Positions 1-6,170 of a stretch of 6,289 nt of DNA are shown one piece after another (position 1 is the first letter of the stretch; each line of letters starts with the position of its first letter). Made by a program: the position numbers and the translations under genes. The notes under the pieces were generated by a model. That model made no database searches. It saw only the letters and a program-made list of their open reading frames with translations, and was not told the origin of the DNA. Source of the stretch: Chitinophagaceae bacterium. Its GTDB lineage: Bacteria > Bacteroidota > Bacteroidia > Chitinophagales > Chitinophagaceae. The DNA lies in NCBI GenBank assembly GCA_020846105.1, contig JADLEN010000044.1, positions 1 to 6,289 of the forward strand, read 5' to 3'.

Positions 1-240
1 AACAAAGACGGCATAAATGATGTCTTGTATGTGAAAGGGGCAGCTGTAGCTAGTGTTGAGTTTTATATCTACAACAGATGGGGGCAATTAGTATTTTCTA
101 CCACCACAATGGAGGTGGGCTGGGACGGCAGCTTCAACGGCAAACCACAACCAATGGAAACCTATGCCTACGTACTCAAAGCAGTATTTATAAATGGAGA
201 AACAGAAAACAAAAGAGGCAATATAACGATACTGGAATAA
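1..240 (+). CDS. C-terminal fragment of a T9SS-secreted protein (type B sorting domain)
   Basis: The frame is open from the first base to a TAA at 238-240, giving 79 residues of a protein whose start lies outside the window. It matches the gliding-motility-associated / T9SS type B C-terminal sorting domain (TIGR04131, CHU_C). Visible hallmarks are NKDGINDVLYVKG (fragment residues 1-13), FYIYNRWGQLVF (21-32), GWDGSFNGKP (40-49), TYAYVLKAVFINGE (54-67) and a terminal KRGNITILE (71-79). In this family the domain directs a periplasmic cargo protein through the type IX system to the cell surface or medium. The cargo part is missing, so its function (often adhesin-like repeats or an enzyme) cannot be stated. 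An in-frame TTG at 25 is not a credible start, because the conserved domain already begins upstream of it. The next gene starts 13 bases downstream on the same strand, so co-transcription is possible. Confidence 0.9.
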   Translation, partial: NKDGINDVLYVKGAAVASVEFYIYNRWGQLVFSTTTMEVGWDGSFNGKPQPMETYAYVLKAVFINGETENKRGNITILE

Positions 241-253
241 TGAATTTTTAAAA

Positions 254-1522
254 ATGAGTGATCGTAGAAATTTCATACAAAAGGCGGCTCTATTGGCAGG
301 GGCTTTTGCCGTGGGAAATTATAAATTAAATGCCCAAAATATACTCCTTGAAAAGCCGAGAGACGATGAATCTTTTTGGAAAAATGTACGAGATCAATTT
401 CCACTTAACCCTGAAAAAATATACCTCAATAACGGCACTTTGGGTGCATCGCCATATAGTGTGATACACGCAGTGCAACAGCACATGATGGAAGTAGACG
501 TCAATGCATCTCATGGTACGCTAGACAAACAGGTTATTAAAGCATTAGCTGGTTTTTTGAACACAAACGAAACCGAAATAAGTCTAACCCATAATGTTAC
601 CGAAGGTATCAACATAGTGTGCTGGGGCCTACCATTAAAAGCCGGCGATGAGGTAAAAATCACCAATCATGAGCATGCTGGCAACGCATCTCCATGGCTC
701 AACCGTTGGAAAATTTCTGGGATAAAACTAATAGTGGTATCGCTAGGCAATACAGCCGAAGAAACATTGACCAACATTAGCAAAGCCATTACACCCAAAA
801 CAAAGCTTATAAATGTACCGCACATTCCTTGTACTACAGGTCAGGTACTTCCTGTAAAAGATATTTGCACCTTAGCAAGAACTAGAAATATTTGGAGCTT
901 TCTGGATGGGGCGCACCCTACAGGCATGATACAGCTAAACCTTGAGGAAATTGGTTGCGATTTTTATGCTGGCTGCTGCCACAAATGGCTTTTGGGCACC
1001 AAGGGAACTGGCTTTCTTTATGTAGCCGCAGATAGTCGCAAATGGGTGCAACCAATATTTGCAGGCGCTGGGGTAGATACCGGATGGAATCTGAAAAGCA
1101 CACCGATTATTTATAAAGGTTATAGCGATAATGGGCATCGTTATTATTTCGGCACGCAAAACGAATCTTTATACCAAGGCATTATCAAGGCTATTGATTT
1201 TCAGCAAGAAATAGGCAGATCATTAATAGAAAAAAGGGTAAAATATTTAGCTAATTATCTGCAACAAAACCTATTGTCAATGGGCAGTAAAATACAAATG
1301 CTTACCCCTAAAGAATCTATTTCTAAAGCAGCAATAATTTCTTTTAAAATCGCCGACAAGGATATTAGCAAACTCCAAAACCAATGTAGTCAAAACAACA
1401 TCATCACACGCTTTGTACCCGAAAACGACATCAATTGTTTGCGCATTTCTACACATATTTACAATAGCATTAGCGAGGTAGACAGCTTTCTTACAGAGGT
1501 AGATAAATTTCTTAAAACGTAA
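254..1522 (+). CDS. Tat-exported class V aminotransferase-fold PLP enzyme (isopenicillin N epimerase-like)
   Basis: This 422-residue protein has the length and motif order of class V (aspartate aminotransferase fold type I) PLP enzymes, in the branch annotated as isopenicillin N epimerase-like or cysteine-desulfurase-like. The N-terminus is Tat-like: RRNFIQK at 4-10, a hydrophobic stretch AALLAGAFAVG (11-21) and a plausible cleavage after LNA (25-27). Catalytic-fold landmarks are YLNNGTLGASP (57-67), THNVTEGIN (112-120, cofactor phosphate region), NHEHAGNASPW (138-148), LDGAHPTG (217-224, with Asp218 expected to contact the pyridine nitrogen), CCHKWLLGTKGTGFLYV (241-257, with Lys244 the expected Schiff-base lysine) and LRISTHIYNS (396-405, with Arg397 the likely substrate-carboxylate arginine). 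All key residues are present, so the enzyme looks active. The ATG at 254 is chosen because it sits directly before the twin-arginine signal. Substrate and reaction (epimerase, desulfurase, lyase or transaminase) cannot be read from sequence. It lies 13 bases after the T9SS cargo gene, with no ribosome binding site visible. Confidence 0.88.
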   Translation: MSDRRNFIQKAALLAGAFAVGNYKLNAQNILLEKPRDDESFWKNVRDQFPLNPEKIYLNNGTLGASPYSVIHAVQQHMMEVDVNASHGTLDKQVIKALAGFLNTNETEISLTHNVTEGINIVCWGLPLKAGDEVKITNHEHAGNASPWLNRWKISGIKLIVVSLGNTAEETLTNISKAITPKTKLINVPHIPCTTGQVLPVKDICTLARTRNIWSFLDGAHPTGMIQLNLEEIGCDFYAGCCHKWLLGTKGTGFLYVAADSRKWVQPIFAGAGVDTGWNLKSTPIIYKGYSDNGHRYYFGTQNESLYQGIIKAIDFQQEIGRSLIEKRVKYLANYLQQNLLSMGSKIQMLTPKESISKAAIISFKIADKDISKLQNQCSQNNIITRFVPENDINCLRISTHIYNSISEVDSFLTEVDKFLKT

Positions 1523-1559
1523 AATTGCAAGGGCATGGAGAGGGTGATTTTAGCAGACC

Positions 1560-1590
1560 TTTGCTAGTTATGCATTGTTTCGTAGTATTT
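1560..1590 (+). promoter_or_regulatory. Weak candidate promoter for the sensor kinase operon
   Basis: A TTTG at 1560-1563 is followed after 19 bases by TAGTATTT at 1583-1590. The spacing fits the Bacteroidota sigma factor consensus (TTTG, 19-21 bases, TAnnTTTG). The -7 box matches only four of its six defined positions, so this is a tentative call. It falls in the 89-base gap between the aminotransferase and the kinase gene and would give a short leader of about 15-25 bases. I see no convincing terminator for the upstream gene in the same gap, so read-through from 254-1522 is also possible. Confidence 0.25.
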
Positions 1591-1605
1591 TCACAACACG
1601 AAACA
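1576..1605. repeat. 8-bp perfect inverted repeat before the sensor kinase gene
   Basis: TGTTTCGT (1576-1583) and ACGAAACA (1598-1605) are exact reverse complements separated by 14 bases, and the second arm ends six bases before the kinase ATG. The repeat is not GC-rich and has no T-run after it, so it does not look like an intrinsic terminator of the upstream gene. It overlaps the weak promoter candidate, which would fit a regulator-binding site or a 5'-leader hairpin. The repeat itself is seen directly; any function is inference. Confidence 0.45.
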
Positions 1606-1611
1606 TAATCA

Positions 1612-4572
1612 ATGCGCTTGTTCAAAAAAAAAACCTGTCTATTATCTTTATTATTTTTCATTGTGCTGTCCTCGTCCGCACAACGATTTCCATTTTTTAA
1701 TCTAAAGGTAGAAAATGGTTTAATACAATCTCAGGCTACCTGTCTTGCCCAAGACCAATTTGGCAATTTGTGGATAGGCACACTAGGAGGGCTATCTCGA
1801 TACGACGGTAAAAAAATTAAAAATATTACGTTAAGCGACGGATTGGTATCTAACAACATAATGGCTTTGCATTTTACCAAAAATGGCCAACTTTTAGTAA
1901 GCACGGCAAAGGGGCTACAGCTATTTGATGGTCAAAAATTTGCCACTATTTTAAGTAAGGATAAGCAAAATATTGTTGGTGTTTCCTCATTTTGTGCACT
2001 TGCCGATGGAAAAACATTCTGTTTGAAATTTGGTAAAATTTACCAAATAGATATGCACAATCTACAAGCAATAGCAATTGATACAAGTACCCTGTATACA
2101 TCAATACTTGCTTCAGGACCAGAAAATATTTTGACAGCAAACAGCAATGGCGATATTGTAACAATAGCTTTAAAACAAGGTTATGAAAAGAAAATTTTAG
2201 CAAAGAATACAGAGCCACATCTGGTGGTGTTAAAACTTTTTACAGATAGCAAATCGAAATTGTGGGTACTGACCAACAAAGGGATTTATACAATCGAAAA
2301 TCAAAAATTAGAAGCTTACCAACCACAAACTAAACCAACAATTTCCGAACCACTAATAAGTGCAGCCGAAGACAATAATGGTAACATTTGGTTGGCCTCA
2401 ATACGTGGCGTTTATCGAATGAAAGAGGGCTCTGTAAGTTATTTCGACCAAAGAAAAGGATTGACAAACAACACTATTTTAGAACTCTTGAGCGACAAAG
2501 AAGGGAACATTTGGATGGCCTCGGACGGCGAGGGTGTTTTCCGATATTCTGGTGGGCCTTTTATAAGTATCGACGGTAGTTTTGGATTGCCAGACAAGCA
2601 AGTAAATGGTATTGCAGGAGATGAATTGGGCACCATATTCTTCTCTGGATATCAGGGCAAACTGAGTAGCTATCGGTTTGGGGAAATGGTAAAAAGTATT
2701 GATGCCCCTACCTTACACAATGATGCAATAACTGTGCTCAAATATCAATTAGGAAAAGGCTTGTGGATTGGCACTAGACGCAATGGCTTGTATTTACGAA
2801 ATACGATGGGCCAAATTACTAAAGCAAACTTGAATCCAATTGCTAAAAACCCTAACGATATAAGCAGCCTTTTTGTATCAACAGATGGCACTTTATATGT
2901 GGGTTACCACGAAGGACTTTTGGCAATAAAAGAAGAAAAAACACTACCCATTGGCCTGAATGGCGCAACGCCAATTGCCATGGCGTCCGTTGGCGAGGAC
3001 AGCCTTTTGATAGCATCAACAGGTGGTTTCTATCTTTACCACAACGCACAAGTACACAAGTGGAAAGCCGGGACTATTCTAGACAGCCTATTGCCACAAT
3101 GCATGGTGCAAAGTGACAATTACCTGTACCTAGGTACCACGGAACAAGGGCTTTTTGTTTACGACTATCATCATGATAAGTTTCAAAACTACACTTCCAA
3201 AAATGGCCTAAGTTCTGATTTTATTTACAACCTTACGAAGGATAATGATGGCAATATTTGGGCAGGAACTGGTATGGGCATTTGCAAATTGTCACAGACC
3301 ACGGATGCACTATTGAAGATAAAAACCTATGGAAAAGCAAATGGAATAATAGGCTTGGAAAGCAATAGCAATGCATCTTTTGCTGATAACGAAGGTAGGC
3401 TATGGTTTGGCACTACAGAGGGTGTCTCATGTTATTTTCCAAATGCAATGCCTACTAGTGCCAAGGTCATGAGTGTGGTGTTAGAGTCGGTACGGTTGTA
3501 TGGTGGCAAGGCCATTGATAGTAATTTCTATTTAAAAAAATCGGGCTGGTACTCTATTCCAAGCAAATTAAAATTACCCTATAAATACAACAATATAAGC
3601 TTTGTATTTCAAGCTATTTCATTGAGCCCCTTGGATAGAATTTGGTATCGGTATCAACTGCAAGGTGCTAGTGCCACTTGGTCGGAGTGGAGCGAGGAAA
3701 ACTCTATTAACTTTTCAGCTTTAGCCCCCGGCGATTATACTTTAAAAGTGATGTGTAAGATTAACGGCGTGCCTCAAAAAACGCCTACTTGCAGTTATTC
3801 ATTTATTGTCGAAACGCCATTTTACAAAAGTACTTGGTTTATATTTTCTGTGTTTGGCTTGGCTATTCTCACGGGCGTTATATTGCAATATGCTGCACAA
3901 AATCGCAAACACAAGAGATTAAAACGAGAGGAGTTGTTGCGCAAAGAAGAGCAAAGCAAAGTGCGAGAGCGAACCGCCGAAGACTTTCATGACGAAGTGG
4001 GCAATAAGCTTACAAGAATCAAAGTACTTGCAAGCGTTTTGAAGTCAAAGCTGAATTTACCCAATCCCGATGCCGAAAGAATTTTGCAACAAATACAAGA
4101 CAATTCGGAACAATTGTATGCAGGCACACGAGACATATTGTGGTCGCTGCAGCCCGCCAATGACAACCTTTATGAAATACTCAATCATGTGGCAGACCTT
4201 GGCAATGAATTGTTTTCGGAAACAGATATTGCTTTTCGATTTTCGGGTAATAATTTACTTTTCAAAGATTACAAAATGCCTTTAGACAAGAGTCGTAATT
4301 TTATTATGATTTGGAAAGAAGCCCTCAACAATTGCATGAAATATGCCGATGCTAAAAATGTACTATTGCAAGTGCAACAAGATGCTGATAACGCTATTGT
4401 AGTGCGCTTGGTAGATGACGGATCGGGCTTTGATACTACTCTTGCAAATCAAGGAAACGGACTGAAAAATATGAAAGCTCGAGCACATAGACTTGATGCG
4501 CAATTACAAATACTTTCCAAAGTAAAAATGGGCACACAAATAGTCCTGACTTTAGGCACAACAAAACAATAA
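1612..4572 (+). CDS. Sensor histidine kinase with double periplasmic propeller, Y_Y_Y and HisKA_3/HATPase domains
   Basis: The 986 residues form a complete two-component sensor. In order: signal peptide (1-23, lysine-rich start, hydrophobic 9-19, likely cleavage SSA|Q); about 14 reg_prop propeller blades between roughly 47 and 610, the clearest being DQFGNLWIGT (48-57), DNNGNIWLAS (254-263), DKEGNIWMAS (295-304), DNDGNIWAGT (544-553) and DNEGRLWFGT (592-601); Y_Y_Y domain (about 660-735); one membrane helix (about 741-762); a charged, coiled-coil-like linker (764-790); a HisKA_3-type dimerisation segment with phospho-acceptor His793 in DFHDEVGNKL; and a HATPase domain with N-box EALNN (903-907), G1 DDGSGF (935-940) and G2 GNGLKNM (948-954). 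Topology places the propellers in the periplasm and the kinase in the cytoplasm. Unlike hybrid HTCS proteins of polysaccharide loci it ends after the HATPase, with no receiver or AraC domain. Its partner regulator starts 12 bases downstream, which indicates one operon. The ligand is unknown. Confidence 0.95.
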   Translation: MRLFKKKTCLLSLLFFIVLSSSAQRFPFFNLKVENGLIQSQATCLAQDQFGNLWIGTLGGLSRYDGKKIKNITLSDGLVSNNIMALHFTKNGQLLVSTAKGLQLFDGQKFATILSKDKQNIVGVSSFCALADGKTFCLKFGKIYQIDMHNLQAIAIDTSTLYTSILASGPENILTANSNGDIVTIALKQGYEKKILAKNTEPHLVVLKLFTDSKSKLWVLTNKGIYTIENQKLEAYQPQTKPTISEPLISAAEDNNGNIWLASIRGVYRMKEGSVSYFDQRKGLTNNTILELLSDKEGNIWMASDGEGVFRYSGGPFISIDGSFGLPDKQVNGIAGDELGTIFFSGYQGKLSSYRFGEMVKSIDAPTLHNDAITVLKYQLGKGLWIGTRRNGLYLRNTMGQITKANLNPIAKNPNDISSLFVSTDGTLYVGYHEGLLAIKEEKTLPIGLNGATPIAMASVGEDSLLIASTGGFYLYHNAQVHKWKAGTILDSLLPQCMVQSDNYLYLGTTEQGLFVYDYHHDKFQNYTSKNGLSSDFIYNLTKDNDGNIWAGTGMGICKLSQTTDALLKIKTYGKANGIIGLESNSNASFADNEGRLWFGTTEGVSCYFPNAMPTSAKVMSVVLESVRLYGGKAIDSNFYLKKSGWYSIPSKLKLPYKYNNISFVFQAISLSPLDRIWYRYQLQGASATWSEWSEENSINFSALAPGDYTLKVMCKINGVPQKTPTCSYSFIVETPFYKSTWFIFSVFGLAILTGVILQYAAQNRKHKRLKREELLRKEEQSKVRERTAEDFHDEVGNKLTRIKVLASVLKSKLNLPNPDAERILQQIQDNSEQLYAGTRDILWSLQPANDNLYEILNHVADLGNELFSETDIAFRFSGNNLLFKDYKMPLDKSRNFIMIWKEALNNCMKYADAKNVLLQVQQDADNAIVVRLVDDGSGFDTTLANQGNGLKNMKARAHRLDAQLQILSKVKMGTQIVLTLGTTKQ
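1624..1633 (+). repeat. A10 homopolymer within the kinase signal-peptide codons
   Basis: Ten consecutive A residues encode Lys5-Lys6-Lys7 and the first base of Thr8 of the sensor kinase. A one-base gain or loss here would put the gene out of frame within its first eight codons. The tract is seen directly. Whether it slips in replication or transcription is inference; it may simply reflect the lysine-rich n-region of the signal peptide in an AT-rich genome. Confidence 0.5.
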
Positions 4573-4584
4573 AAACATTTTTTT

Positions 4585-5217
4585 ATGACCAACACAACCA
4601 ACATCAAAGTAAGCATAATAGAAGATGACCAAACGATAAGAGAGTCGTACGTTTTTTTAATAAACAACGCCAAAGGTATTTCTGTAGTTAGCAATTATGC
4701 AACCGCTGAAGAAGCACTAAAGAAGATAGCAAATGATGCGCCAGATGTAATACTATTGGATATAGAGATGCCAGGTATCTCAGGCCTAGATGCATTGCCC
4801 AAACTCAAAAAAATACTACCCGAATCTTACATATTGATGCTCACGGTGTACGAGCAAGCCAATCATATTTTTAGGGCATTAGGTACAGGAGCTTCGGGCT
4901 ATCTTACCAAAAACACAAGCCCCGAAAAAATTGTTGCGGCAATATATGAAGTAATGGAAGGAGGTGGCCCAATGAGTGCCAATATTGCTCGGCTTGTAAT
5001 TAGTAGTTTTCAACGCAGCGATGCATCGCCGCTTACAAGACGCGAGACCGAAATTTTAGAACACATAGCTGTGGGCAAAAGCCGAAAAAGAATTGCCGAA
5101 GAGCTCTTTATCGATTTGGAAACGGTGAAGTCGCACATCAAAAATATTTACCAAAAACTTGATGTTCATTCGAAAGAGGATGCACTTAAAATGGCTAAGG
5201 AGCAAAAATTTATTTGA
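4585..5217 (+). CDS. NarL/LuxR-family response regulator
   Basis: This 210-residue protein is a standard two-domain regulator. The N-terminal receiver domain (about 7-125) has the acidic pocket IIEDD (11-15), phospho-acceptor Asp59 in VILLDIEMPG (55-64), the switch Thr87 in LMLTVYE, and Lys109 in GYLTKNTSPE. The C-terminal LuxR-type helix-turn-helix (about 148-205) carries PLTRRETEILEHIAVGKS, then ETVKSHIKNIYQKLDV with the recognition helix. All residues needed for phosphotransfer are present. It follows the sensor kinase by 12 bases on the same strand. The HisKA_3 kinase plus NarL regulator pairing is the usual one, so it is the expected phosphotransfer partner and DNA-binding output. The ATG at 4585 is preceded by seven Ts rather than a Shine-Dalgarno sequence, as is common in this phylum. 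Its 3' end overlaps the convergent epimerase-family gene by 8 bp. Target promoters are unknown; autoregulation is possible. Confidence 0.95.
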   Translation: MTNTTNIKVSIIEDDQTIRESYVFLINNAKGISVVSNYATAEEALKKIANDAPDVILLDIEMPGISGLDALPKLKKILPESYILMLTVYEQANHIFRALGTGASGYLTKNTSPEKIVAAIYEVMEGGGPMSANIARLVISSFQRSDASPLTRRETEILEHIAVGKSRKRIAEELFIDLETVKSHIKNIYQKLDVHSKEDALKMAKEQKFI

Positions 5218-6097
5218 GTATTTGTTTCATGGCCATAGCTAATGTTGGGTATCGAAATGTATAGCCAGCTGCTAATAATTTCTGTGGAAAAACGGAGAGA
5301 CTTTTAAGTATAAGATCGGGCTCGATGCCCATAATACGAGCACCTATTTTAATACCAAATGCTGGTGCAGGAATACCAAAAGGCACTTTCATTGTTTTCC
5401 GCAAGGTACGCATCAACTGAGCATTATCCACCACCTCCGGAGCGCAAATATTCACTGCCCCCTCTATTGTTTTTTGTGTAGCAATAAATAAAATTATTTG
5501 GTAAAAATCTTCGAGGTGTACCCAACTAAATTTTTGCCTGCCACTCCCCTGTTTGCCGCCCAACAATAGCTTGGCAAGCATAATAAAAGGTTGTAGCACC
5601 CCTCCGTTTTTACCCAAAACAATCGATATGCGCAAGGCTACTTTACGGGTATTGGGTAGTTGGGTTTCGTATAGTGCATCTTCCCATTCTTTTGCCATTA
5701 TGGCCGGGAAAAATGAATGGTCCGCTGGGTCCGCTTCTGTATGTGCTTTGCCATCGCTAGTGCCGTAGATATGCGCGCCGCTAGCATTAAGCCATATACT
5801 TGGCGGCTTTTTGCAAGCCAACAATGCGTTGCCCAATGCCAGTGTAGTATCTACCCTAGAGCTTATAAGCGCAGCCTTATTCTTAGGTGAAAATATAGTA
5901 TTGATAGGCTTGCCTGCAAGATTAATAAGCATGGCGGCGCCTTCTAAAGCAGCTACTATCGATGAATTGTTTTGCCAAGATACATGTTCTTTTTGCCTAG
6001 AAATGATGACAACTTGATAGCCATCCTCTGTAAATTTTTTGTTCAAAAAATGACCTATAAATCCTGTACCACCTGCTATCACTACCTTTTGTTGCAT
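5210..6097 (-). CDS. TIGR01777-family NAD(P)-binding epimerase-like protein (YfcH/SDR39U1 type)
   Basis: The 295-residue protein is an extended short-chain dehydrogenase/reductase (SDR) of the TIGR01777 group, which includes E. coli YfcH and human SDR39U1, and matches the family's usual length. It shows the Rossmann dinucleotide motif GGTGFIG (9-15), INLAGKPI (58-65), the active-site-like NASGAHIYG (104-112, with Ser106 and Tyr111), ALRISIVLGKNGGVL (154-168), the family signature GGKQGSGRQKFSWVHLEDF (180-198), and a C-terminal DUF1731-like region (about 245-293) with PQKLLAAGYTFRYP (271-284). It is expected to be cytosolic and to bind NAD(P). The physiological substrate of this family is not established. 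The ATG at 6097 is chosen because it places the Rossmann motif at the normal distance from the N-terminus; a perfect -7 box lies 19 bases upstream. The gene converges on the response regulator with an 8-bp overlap and diverges from the exported-protein gene at 6171. Confidence 0.92.
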   Translation of the reverse strand: MQQKVVIAGGTGFIGHFLNKKFTEDGYQVVIISRQKEHVSWQNNSSIVAALEGAAMLINLAGKPINTIFSPKNKAALISSRVDTTLALGNALLACKKPPSIWLNASGAHIYGTSDGKAHTEADPADHSFFPAIMAKEWEDALYETQLPNTRKVALRISIVLGKNGGVLQPFIMLAKLLLGGKQGSGRQKFSWVHLEDFYQIILFIATQKTIEGAVNICAPEVVDNAQLMRTLRKTMKVPFGIPAPAFGIKIGARIMGIEPDLILKSLSVFPQKLLAAGYTFRYPTLAMAMKQILK

Positions 6098-6116
6098 TGT
6101 TTAATATTTTGTTTTT

Positions 6117-6124
6117 CAAAAGTA
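6117..6124 (-). promoter_or_regulatory. Bacteroidota -7 promoter box for the epimerase-family gene
   Basis: Read on the minus strand this is TACTTTTG, an exact match to the TAnnTTTG consensus. It ends 19 bases before the ATG at 6097, which would give a short leader. A TTTG further upstream on the same strand (6142-6139) is only 14 bases away instead of the usual 19-21, so no good -33 element supports it. An eight-base motif with two free positions can occur by chance in AT-rich DNA; the location is what makes it credible. Confidence 0.5.
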
Positions 6125-6125
6125 A

Positions 6126-6146
6126 GCGCTTTGTTGCCCAAAGAGC
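6126..6146. repeat. Imperfect dyad between divergent promoters
   Basis: The arms GCGCTTTG (6126-6133) and CAAAGAGC (6139-6146) pair at seven of eight positions around a 5-base centre TTGCC. The dyad lies between the two outward-facing -7 boxes, with one base separating it from the left box and 12 from the right. Each arm contains a TTTG pointing outward, so the symmetry may come from two -33-like elements, or it may be an operator shared by both promoters. Function is inferred from position only. Confidence 0.35.
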
Positions 6147-6158
6147 ATCAATAAATCT

Positions 6159-6166
6159 TATTTTTG
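6159..6166 (+). promoter_or_regulatory. Bacteroidota -7 promoter box close to the 6171 start codon
   Basis: TATTTTTG is an exact TAnnTTTG match and ends only four bases before the ATG at 6171. A perfect TTTG at 6130-6133 is 25 bases upstream, longer than the usual 19-21; GTTG at 6133-6136 gives 22. If the box is used, transcription would begin at or within a few bases of the start codon, giving a leaderless or near-leaderless message. Otherwise the match is a chance product of the T-rich stretch. Confidence 0.4.
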
Positions 6167-6170
6167 AATC

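Noticed and set aside
1550..1566. AGCA/TGCT short stem as a terminator for the aminotransferase gene
   Set aside because: The stem is only four pairs, is not GC-rich and has no following T-run.
1612..1683. Lipoprotein signal, because of Cys9 in the kinase leader
   Set aside because: Cys9 lies at the beginning of the hydrophobic core rather than after it. The SSA|Q site at 23/24 is a better type I signal-peptidase site.
1946..2218. 90-codon minus-strand reading frame inside the sensor kinase gene
   Set aside because: It lies wholly within a well-supported coding region, its translation shows no domain or plausible signal, and it is best explained as a shadow frame. The same applies to the smaller frames at 88-276, 326-514, 918-1159, 2439-2636, 2852-3049, 4449-4694 and 5553-6017.
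1750..3441. Tandem DNA repeats from the repeated GNIW-type motifs
   Set aside because: The repetition is at protein level (propeller blades); the DNA of the copies has diverged and there are no near-identical units.
1612..4572. Hybrid two-component (HTCS) regulator of a polysaccharide utilisation locus
   Set aside because: The propeller and Y_Y_Y architecture suggests it at first, but the protein ends right after the HATPase domain. No receiver or AraC-type helix-turn-helix follows, and the H-box is HisKA_3-like with a separate NarL-type regulator.
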